Source of the DNA: Oscillospiraceae bacterium
GTDB lineage: Bacteria > Bacillota > Clostridia > Oscillospirales > Acutalibacteraceae
Reading direction: 5' to 3'
NCBI GenBank assembly: GCA_029227055.1
Contig: JAQXZE010000025.1
Coordinates: forward strand, 1-35,960
DNA: 35,960 nt
Shown: positions 17,083-25,600 of the stretch, in pieces
How the letters are laid out: the number at the start of each line of letters is the position of its first letter
How positions within the stretch are numbered: position 1 is the first letter of the stretch
The notes under the pieces: generated by a model
Told to the model about the DNA's origin: nothing
Database searches by the model: none
Seen by the model: only the letters and a program-made list of their open reading frames with translations
Translations under genes and position numbers: made by a program

Positions 17083-18935
17083 ATTCCGTCACCCCCGTTC
17101 TTTGTTTGTTTTACGGCAACAAACAACAAAATTAAAAACATTACCGCAATTATGCCTATGGGTGCAAGCTTAATAATATCGTCAAGCTCAATCTTTCCCT
17201 TTTCTTCCCATTTGGCATAAACCTCGATATCCTCATATATAGGCTTCGTACTGTCAAAAGGCTCATCGGTGTCGGTATAATACCAACCGAGGAAGGTGGA
17301 AGTTTCGGTATCAGCTACCGTTGGAGTAGAGCCTACCTGTTCACCCGATTTGAGATGATAATAAAACTCATTACCCTCACTGTTTTTGAAATAAACCTGA
17401 TGGTACTCCGCCTTTTCAAGCCAAACATCACTTAAAAATTTAGTATGCTCAGACAAATACTCTTTAATTTCTTTAGCGCCGTTTAGTAAATCGTCGCCCT
17501 TTATATCGGAATCCCAACGAAGCTCGTTCATTTTAGCAGACAGACCAATACTTTCTGCGTAAATATCAATATCTTTATCAATTAGCTTTTGTAATAAAGG
17601 AAGATACTCACTTTGGTAAATTTTGAGGATATGATTATAAAACGAGTCCTTTTTATACAAAAACTTAAACCACTGATTATCTTGAACCGTATCGTATTTA
17701 GGACGATTTACAACAAAGGTATTAGGATTCGATATGCTCCAATTCTTATCAAGACCGTTGCCTATCGCATGGTCATAATCCCAGACAGGCCCAGCGTACA
17801 ATAAATTGTTATCTAAATAAAAATATTGGCTTGTAAGTCCTGCGTCAAGATTACCGAAAACCTCTTCAATTAAAAACTTTTTGCCCCAAGAATCTAAATC
17901 GATAAATTCTTGCCATGCTTTTCCCGTAGCCGAGTCAATTCCGTTATCGGAAATTATAGCATTTTCTGCCGACTGACAAATCTGCTCAAACTCTGCCAAC
18001 AAGCCACTCGATATATTTTTAGGATAATGAAATCTTATAGCCCTTTTAGTATCGGTAGAAATATATGTATAGTTTTGAGCTTGCAATCTATCTTCCTTTT
18101 CAAATGATGCAAGGAAGCTGTTGTTACTATTAATAGCTACACGCTCAGTATGGACTTCATTTCGTTCAGAAAGCAAATAAAGTCCTACATACTCACCATT
18201 TAAATAAAGGTCCACAAACTGTGCATCGGGTGAATATTCAAATCCTGCATTCTTTGCAAAATCATAAACAATTTTGTTTCTAAGATTTGAGGGGTCTGCG
18301 GCATTTGATAAAAGAACCCATTCTGTAGCTGTGCCCAAGCAAAGTAAGTTGCCTTCTCTAGAAAGGGTTAAGCTATACGGCTTTTTATCAAAAGCCTCCC
18401 AAGTGTTATTTCCTCTACCCTTTATAGAGTTTAAATCACCCTCATATTCGGTATTACCGCTTGCTGAATAAAGTCTTATCTTGCCCGTTTCTTTATTACC
18501 TTTTTTAGAATGTATATAATCCATACTGCCTGACTGTGTATCAATATGCATAGCAGCAACATCGCCCGATTTTAAAAAGGTAATGTTTTTTTCTAAAGTA
18601 TTTCCCCACTTGTTGTATGTAAGCTTATATTGTGTATCGAATTTAAAATTTTCACAAGACAAACCTTCTGTCAATTTAGCACCGTTAATACTCACTACAT
18701 TATTTGTATCAAGTTTAATTTGAGTTTTTGATAGCTCAGCATAACTTGGCAAAAAGAGAAAAACATCATTTTTACCATTATAAAAACACTCTATCTGTTC
18801 TGTTTTGCCGTTATTAGAAATCAAAACGCTAAACGGAAAATCGCCTGTCGGCTCCCAAAGGAAGAAACCGATAAGTCCTGCTAAAACAAGAAAAACTGCA
18901 GTAAAAATGCATATAACTATTCTGCTTTTTCGCAT
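17070..18935 (-). CDS. CotH kinase family membrane protein with Flg_new/InlB_B-type repeat
   Basis: CotH features: IKGRGNNTWEAFDKKPYSLTL, LLSNAADPSNLRNKIVYDFAKNAG, VDLYLNGEYVGLYLLSE, YAGPVWDYDHAIGN; C-terminal repeat VYFKNSEG...FLGWYYTDTDEPFDSTKPIYEDIEVYAKW and TM helix. Confidence 0.88.
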   Translation of the reverse strand: MRKSRIVICIFTAVFLVLAGLIGFFLWEPTGDFPFSVLISNNGKTEQIECFYNGKNDVFLFLPSYAELSKTQIKLDTNNVVSINGAKLTEGLSCENFKFDTQYKLTYNKWGNTLEKNITFLKSGDVAAMHIDTQSGSMDYIHSKKGNKETGKIRLYSASGNTEYEGDLNSIKGRGNNTWEAFDKKPYSLTLSREGNLLCLGTATEWVLLSNAADPSNLRNKIVYDFAKNAGFEYSPDAQFVDLYLNGEYVGLYLLSERNEVHTERVAINSNNSFLASFEKEDRLQAQNYTYISTDTKRAIRFHYPKNISSGLLAEFEQICQSAENAIISDNGIDSATGKAWQEFIDLDSWGKKFLIEEVFGNLDAGLTSQYFYLDNNLLYAGPVWDYDHAIGNGLDKNWSISNPNTFVVNRPKYDTVQDNQWFKFLYKKDSFYNHILKIYQSEYLPLLQKLIDKDIDIYAESIGLSAKMNELRWDSDIKGDDLLNGAKEIKEYLSEHTKFLSDVWLEKAEYHQVYFKNSEGNEFYYHLKSGEQVGSTPTVADTETSTFLGWYYTDTDEPFDSTKPIYEDIEVYAKWEEKGKIELDDIIKLAPIGIIAVMFLILLFVAVKQTKNGGDGIWKR

Positions 18936-18964
18936 GGTTTCCTCCTTCTTCTATGTTTTAACTC

Positions 18965-19957
18965 TTAACTATTTGTTTTTTGATTAATATGTTTTACAAC
19001 TTCAACGATATTGTGCTTTAAAAGTCTAAGGCGCTTATATATCCATGGGAAACCGAAATACAGCTTAAATTCAATTTTTGACCTATTGGACAAAAGCCTT
19101 TCTTTGTTTTCCGCCAAAAAACCTATTGCTTTACAAAGCCACTCTTTATCAACCTCACTCCACAGTGAGCGGTCATATAGCTTTAGAGCTTCTAGGGCAA
19201 GATCATCAAAGGCCAGCTCTGCAATATCGGGATAAATATCCTTTATTTTGTTATATCTTTCGTATTTTGCAACAAAAATATCTACTAAAGCTTTTTCGGT
19301 AATAGTTTTTGTTATACTGTTTTTATGTTGCCTATAAAAATATAACTTTTTATTAAGAGTATATATATTGTCGGCTTTTAGAAAAAGTTTATATGTTGTA
19401 GCCAAATCCTCCCAAATTCGACCAACTGGACACCTAACATTGTCAAAAATATGGTGTTTAAAAACTTTATTTGGATAATAACTATTTATATTTCCAAGCA
19501 ACAATTCGCGAATTGATTCTTCTTTGTTTAAAACCTTGTTTTCTATTTTCTCACTTAAATTAACAATTTTACCATTTTCTTTAAAAGCAATATAATCAAA
19601 AGAAACTATTTGGACATTATAGTTTGAAAAAATTTTCATTACCGTTTCGCACAAACTTAAATCCATATAATCGTCACTATCTACAAAAGCAATGTATTCA
19701 CCCTTAGCTATATTTAAACCACAGTTTCGCGAATCAGACACTCCACCATTGCTTTTATGAATCACCTTTACTCGATTATCCTTTGCGGCATATTCGTCAC
19801 ATATCTGAGCACTTAAATCGGTAGAACCGTCATCTACAAGTATAACTTCCAGATTAGAATAAGTTTGTTTTAAAACACTGTCCACACATTGATATAAATA
19901 TTTTTCCGAATTATAAACGGGGATAATAATACTAATTAGTACAGACAATGCTTTCAT
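18965..19957 (-). CDS. Glycosyltransferase family 2
   Basis: ISIIIPVYNSEKYLYQCVDSVLKQTYSNLEVILVDDGSTD...GEYIAFVDSDDYMD. Confidence 0.93.
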   Translation of the reverse strand: MKALSVLISIIIPVYNSEKYLYQCVDSVLKQTYSNLEVILVDDGSTDLSAQICDEYAAKDNRVKVIHKSNGGVSDSRNCGLNIAKGEYIAFVDSDDYMDLSLCETVMKIFSNYNVQIVSFDYIAFKENGKIVNLSEKIENKVLNKEESIRELLLGNINSYYPNKVFKHHIFDNVRCPVGRIWEDLATTYKLFLKADNIYTLNKKLYFYRQHKNSITKTITEKALVDIFVAKYERYNKIKDIYPDIAELAFDDLALEALKLYDRSLWSEVDKEWLCKAIGFLAENKERLLSNRSKIEFKLYFGFPWIYKRLRLLKHNIVEVVKHINQKTNS

Positions 19958-19962
19958 CTCCT

Positions 19963-20946
19963 TTATAAATGATTTTTATAAAACATCTTATACAGGGGTC
20001 TTAAAAGTTTGGTTAAAATAAGCAGATATAATATTTTGTCCTTAAATCTGCTTTTCCTTGAAAAGAGATAGCAAAAAATATTCTCTTTCATAATTTTTCT
20101 GTAAATTTTATAATCCGACTTTACCTTTTCGGACAAATTAGGACTTTTTTTCTCCATAGCTAGTGCTATATTATAGGCATTACTTGCCGAGAAGAACTTG
20201 AAACTTTTTTTAACAGTAAGATTTTGCTCTTTTATTTGTTTTTCTATTTTTTTTAAATTGTTATAAACAACAGATGAGTGTTGCTCATTTAAAAATGTAA
20301 GAGAAGTTGTAACACTTCCTTCTCTCTCTCGGTAATAATAAAGTGCATCACTTATTTTTACTATACCGCTTCCCCTTACAATTAATGGGATAAGAAGAGA
20401 TAGTTCTTCGTTTGTTTCCCCATTTGGAAAACGAATATCATCAAAAAGCGAAGCTGCGAAAAGCTTATCACAAAGTGAAGTACTCTCTGTTAAAATCAGT
20501 TCTTTTACTGCCGCTGTTGTATCCATTTCCTTTTTTATAATTTTAGCTTTTGGTTTCTGAATTTCTCTGTTTTTTAGTATGCGATATGTATTACAGCAAC
20601 AAATTTTTATGGCTTTATCAGATATCGCCTCTAACAATTTTTCGTACATATAGGCTTCAATATAGTCATCACTATCAACAAATCCTATATAATCGCCTGT
20701 GGCCATATCTAAACCTGCATTTCTCGCTGAAGAGGCTCCACCATTCTCCTTGTGGATTGCTTTTATTCTAGAATCCTTTTTTGCCCAGTCATCACACATT
20801 TTAGGCGAATTATCCGTACTGCCGTCATCAACAAGTATTATCTCAATATTTTCATAAGTCTGATTTACAATGCTTGTCACACACTCATCCAAATACTGCT
20901 CAACATTATAAACAGGAACTATTATGCTGATTAAAGGCTTATCCAT
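19963..20946 (-). CDS. Glycosyltransferase family 2
   Basis: ISIIVPVYNVEQYLDECVTSIVNQTYENIEIILVDDGSTDNS...GDYIGFVDSDDYIE. Confidence 0.93.
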   Translation of the reverse strand: MDKPLISIIVPVYNVEQYLDECVTSIVNQTYENIEIILVDDGSTDNSPKMCDDWAKKDSRIKAIHKENGGASSARNAGLDMATGDYIGFVDSDDYIEAYMYEKLLEAISDKAIKICCCNTYRILKNREIQKPKAKIIKKEMDTTAAVKELILTESTSLCDKLFAASLFDDIRFPNGETNEELSLLIPLIVRGSGIVKISDALYYYREREGSVTTSLTFLNEQHSSVVYNNLKKIEKQIKEQNLTVKKSFKFFSASNAYNIALAMEKKSPNLSEKVKSDYKIYRKIMKENIFCYLFSRKSRFKDKILYLLILTKLLRPLYKMFYKNHL

Positions 20947-22486
20947 TTATGTTTTCCTCACTTAGAGTGTTTTGTTTTACTAGCCCCTTCTTAAAAAGGT
21001 TCTTTGCAATATTTAAAACATAAGAAAAAGATTGCGGTTCACAGAGTGAAACCACCACGAAATACAAAGAAAGCACTACAAGTGCATACGGTACGCAGAA
21101 AGCGAAAATGCGAATATATGAATCGAGTTTTACTACAATATATCGGCTTACAAACATTATAAATATATATATTATAAAATTAATTCCCCATATTTTATAA
21201 GTACCCACAGGGCTTCTGCCGATTATTCGCTTATTTACATAAAGAATAAGATAATTCGTTCTATAAAGCGAAGAAATTATCGTTCCAAAAAACGCGCCGT
21301 ATATTCCGAAAAACTGAATTAGTACAATCGAGGTTGCAATATTAATAACCGATTCAAGTATCGCGCTGTTCTGAGTCTGTTTAAAATGACCCGAAATATG
21401 TACCATAGCATCAAAGGGATATCTTCCTGCCGACAAAAGATTTATAAAAACAAATAAAAACGGCAGATATTTATCAATATAGTTTATATCGGTTACGCCC
21501 TTTGTATATAAGGATAAAAATGGCAAAACGAAGAAATTCGCAATAGTAAAAAGTGCGAAAGAAAAGGTTATTATATAAACCTCAAAGGTGCGATAAAGCT
21601 TTAAAAAAGCATTTTTATCGGTATGAAAAACATGGGCTATTTTAAATTCTAAAGATTCCTTAACTGTACGAAGAACCTTGTTTATCATATCGAACAGCAA
21701 AGCGTACATCGCATAAACGCTTACCTTTTTAAGAGTGCTGAAAATTGTAAGTAAAACTGTAGCGATATTAGAGGTTATAAGATAATTTATTTCATGAACA
21801 AAAACATGTTTGCTCTGTGAAATGGCACTTTTATCGGGGTCGGCTTTAAGGTTAATCCAAGAATAGTGCTTTTTGATATAATATGTGATATAAAGCATCT
21901 GTGCAAAGCTTGCAAGCATTGCCACAAATTGCACAAATACTACATCGTAACCCAAAGAGATAAAAACAATTTTTGCGATTTGTTTAAATGCATTAGTAAA
22001 TAACTCAAGGCCTGTACGGATATAATTTTTTCCGTCTGCCCTAAGTAATATAAGATACTTTCCGTGGAAAAAGTAATTAACAACATTTCCAAAGCCGTTA
22101 AAAAGGATAACAAGAACAACCGTAATGTAAGGAATATCCGTGTTAATAACTATTGGATAAATTATAGAAAAAGCTAGAACAAGGCCTAAATATATAAAGC
22201 CTGTTTTATGATAATATTTGTTTGTTGCGGATAAAATAGCGCTTGTACTATTACGGTTATTTTGCGCAATAGACTTATATAAAGCCTGACAGGCTGCCGC
22301 CGCAATACCCGCTTCAACGATTGCAATATATGCATATATATTTGTTACTGATGATAAAAGTCCGTTAACCTCTGAACCGTAATTTGTAAGTATTAATTTT
22401 GGAACAATAATTCCAAGAAGTAATGTTACAACCTGACTTAAAATACCTACAACGAGATTGTATTTAATTTTCTTTTCAGTTTTCAT
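20939..22486 (-). CDS. Polysaccharide flippase / Wzx-like transporter
   Basis: 515 aa multi-pass protein: KYNLVVGILSQVVTLLLGIIVPKLILTNYGSEVNGLLSSVTNIYAYIAIVEAGI... Confidence 0.88.
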   Translation of the reverse strand: MKTEKKIKYNLVVGILSQVVTLLLGIIVPKLILTNYGSEVNGLLSSVTNIYAYIAIVEAGIAAAACQALYKSIAQNNRNSTSAILSATNKYYHKTGFIYLGLVLAFSIIYPIVINTDIPYITVVLVILFNGFGNVVNYFFHGKYLILLRADGKNYIRTGLELFTNAFKQIAKIVFISLGYDVVFVQFVAMLASFAQMLYITYYIKKHYSWINLKADPDKSAISQSKHVFVHEINYLITSNIATVLLTIFSTLKKVSVYAMYALLFDMINKVLRTVKESLEFKIAHVFHTDKNAFLKLYRTFEVYIITFSFALFTIANFFVLPFLSLYTKGVTDINYIDKYLPFLFVFINLLSAGRYPFDAMVHISGHFKQTQNSAILESVINIATSIVLIQFFGIYGAFFGTIISSLYRTNYLILYVNKRIIGRSPVGTYKIWGINFIIYIFIMFVSRYIVVKLDSYIRIFAFCVPYALVVLSLYFVVVSLCEPQSFSYVLNIAKNLFKKGLVKQNTLSEENING

Positions 22487-22530
22487 ATCAATCTCCTTGT
22501 AAATATTTTAAAATTCTCTATATTTTTCAC

Positions 22531-22564
22531 AACACCCCGACAAGCTTTGACTTGTCGGGGTGTT
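22531..22564. terminator. Intrinsic terminator after the 1880-aa protein gene
   Basis: AACACCCCGACAAG-ctttga-CTTGTCGGGGTGTT, perfect 14-bp stem. Confidence 0.82.
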
Positions 22565-22608
22565 ATGATAACTTAAATTAAACTGCCATTACCCAACATT
22601 TATAGAAT

Positions 22609-25600
22609 TTACACTGTTTCCTGTAACATTTTATAATATTTGATTATATCCAAAACATCAAATTTCTTATCTCCGTTAAAGTCTAACCTCGGTATATCAG
22701 CTTCGTCATACTTAACAGAGCCTAAGATTAAATGCTTCATATAATAGTAATCGGTAATTTCTACTTTTTCATCACCATTTACATCATATCCGTAAGCTTC
22801 GATAACGGTTATATCTGTCTTGTCGCCGCAAACAGTACAGTGATGTGACTTGCTACCGTCTGTTGTATGGGTAGGCTCAACATCTACTGTCCACTCATCA
22901 GAATAGCTGTGACCGTGAGCTTCAACTAGTACATCACCGCATACTGTACATACCTGATCATCTGTGCAAGTAGCATCAGCACCCGGCTTATGACCTGTAG
23001 CAGGTACATAATCTCCTACATACATATCTCCACAATCGCATGCATAGAGTGTGTAACCTCTATCTGTACAGGTGGGTGGAGTTGTAGCAAATTTATAATT
23101 ATGAGCAATAACATCTACATAATCTGCTACATAACTATCGCCACAAGCGCAAGTATAGGTTGTATAACCCTTTTCTGTACAAGTAGGTTCAGTTACCACT
23201 GCGTTATAGTTATGACCCGTAGCAGTACTTAATATTGTACCGCATACTGTACATATTTGGTCTTCTGTGCAGGTAGCATCAGGACCTTCGGTATGTGGAA
23301 TTACACCAACATAATCTGCTACATAGGTATCACCGCAATGACAAGTATAGATTGTGTAACCCTGTACTGTGCATGTGGGAGGTATTACTGTTGTTTTATG
23401 GCTGTGACCTGTAGCATCTACATAATCACCTTTATATGAGTGACCGCATTCACAGGTATAGGTTGTATAACCCTTTTCTGTACAGGTAGGTGCAGTTACT
23501 GTTGTTGCCTTATATTTGTGATCAGTTACGGGATTTAACACTATGCCACACTCTGTACAAATCTGAGGATCTTTACAAGTAGCTTCAGGACCTGCTGTAT
23601 GTGTAGCTGTAACCTTACCGCCGGCACCCACAGTATAATAGATACCGTCAACCTTAACAAGACCCGCATTTGATACAGTTTTACCTGTTTCGTAGTAATA
23701 AAGCTGACCGTCAATTAGAGCAATTTCACCCTTGAAAGTGACTCCATCAACAACCTTGATACCAAGCATCTTACCATCATCAGCAAATCTATATGTATCA
23801 TCAGGTACAATTCCGTTACCCTTCCATACATAGAAACTGCCTGTTGCGATTTCACCGTAGTCACCTGCGAAGTAATAGTATCCGTCAACAATTACTATAC
23901 CTGCCTTTTTAGCAATACCCGTATCATAGTAGTAAAGCTTTCCATCAATTTCGATAATCTCGCCCTTAACAGTAACTCCGTCAACTACTTTGACACCACG
24001 CATCTTACCGTCATCAGCAAATTTATATGTAGCTTCAGGCACGATTCCGTTACCCTTCCATACATAGAAATCGCCCGTTGCGATTTCACCGTAATCACCT
24101 GCAAAGTAATAATAACCGTCTACGATTACTATACCTGCATTTTTAGCTACACCCGTATTGTAGTAGTAAAGCTTTCCATCAATTTCAACAATCTCGCCAT
24201 TAACAGTAACTCCGTCAACAACCTTGATACCAAGCATCTTACCGTCGTCAGCAAATTTATATGTAGCTTCAGGCACAATTCCGTTACCCTTCCATACATA
24301 GAAATCACCCGTTGCGATTTCACCGTAGTCACCTGCGAAATAATAGTATCCGTCTACGATTACCATACCGGCTTTGGTTCCTATACCATTTTTATAGTAA
24401 TAAAGTACGCCATCTATTTCAAAGATACCATTTACATACATTCTGCCGTTTTCGTCAAAATAGTATGTCTTATCGGCAGGAAGGTCGCAATGTGTCTCCC
24501 AAACATAGTAGGACTGACCTGTTATCATTGAACCCGGAGCATCGAAGAAGTAATAATATCCGTCAACCTTATAAAGACCTCTCTTATGGTGACCGTCTAC
24601 TATGTAATATACTTCGCCGTTTTCGAATTTATAAATTCCGTCAGGAATAGGTCTGCAGATACCATCGGTACCGAAATCGTACCATTTACTAATTCTTGTG
24701 TTAACAGCATCGTAATCACTTACATACTGATAACCTGTTATTCGGTAACCGCTTTCAAAATAATATCTTTCGCCATCAATAATCTCCCAACCCTCACTGT
24801 AATACGCAGGGCCGTAGTAGTAGCGAACACCACCTGCTAAAGTAACCCAAACGCCGCTTACAAGACGACCTGTAGCTTCAAAGGTGAATTCAACGCCGTC
24901 AACCTTATTTTTTCCTTCCATAGCAGCCTTGGTTGAGGGATTATAGTAATGCCATTCGCCGTTTATAGTCTGCCATCCCGATTCAAGAACACCGAGTTTA
25001 GCATAACGGTAAAGACCTATTGTCTCATCGAAGAATACGCCTGTATATTTTGTCTGACCGACATTTACACCATTAGTTCCGAAGTCATAGTAATAGCCTT
25101 CAACCGACTTTACACCGGTGTATTTAACGCCGTCTTTATAATAAGTAAATCCGCCGTCCTCGTTATACCAACCCTGTTTTAGAGCGGTAATTAAGGTGTA
25201 TTCATCTTTGAACTCTTTATATACACTCTCAAAATAAGCACCGGTCTCGCTCGGAATATCAGGATTAACAAAAGGATAAAGTCCAAATTGCTCCTGATTT
25301 TCGGGCTTTTGCGCAAAGCTGTAAAGAGCATTTGCTCTAAGATAAATCTTATATCCTATACGACCTGTATGTACTGCAGCAAGCTCACTCTCGGCATTTA
25401 CGGCAGCATCGCTCTTAGGAGTAAGCTTAATTCCGCTAACAATACAAAGCGGGTTTGCAATTGCGGGGTCTATTGCTTGAGTTTGATCTATCCATCTAAG
25501 TCTTAATGTTAAAGAATTTTCTTCTTCATTAAAGGTTGTAGTTTCCAACTTAAAGTATTCGTTAAGAACTGTCAACTTACTGTAATCTACATCAAAATTC

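Noticed and set aside
22990-23439. Plus-strand ORFs MTCSRYIISYIH... and MVFCAGSIRTFG...
   Set aside because: Antisense shadows of the repetitive Cys-rich coding region; no SD or family resemblance.
23735-24440. CRISPR-like regular repeats
   Set aside because: Period of 234 bp in-frame within a coding sequence with no short repeat/unique spacer pattern; these are protein repeats.
24312-25506. Plus-strand ORFs at 24312, 24586, 24949 and 25288
   Set aside because: Antisense to the cell-wall-binding repeat region of a well-supported 1880-aa CDS.
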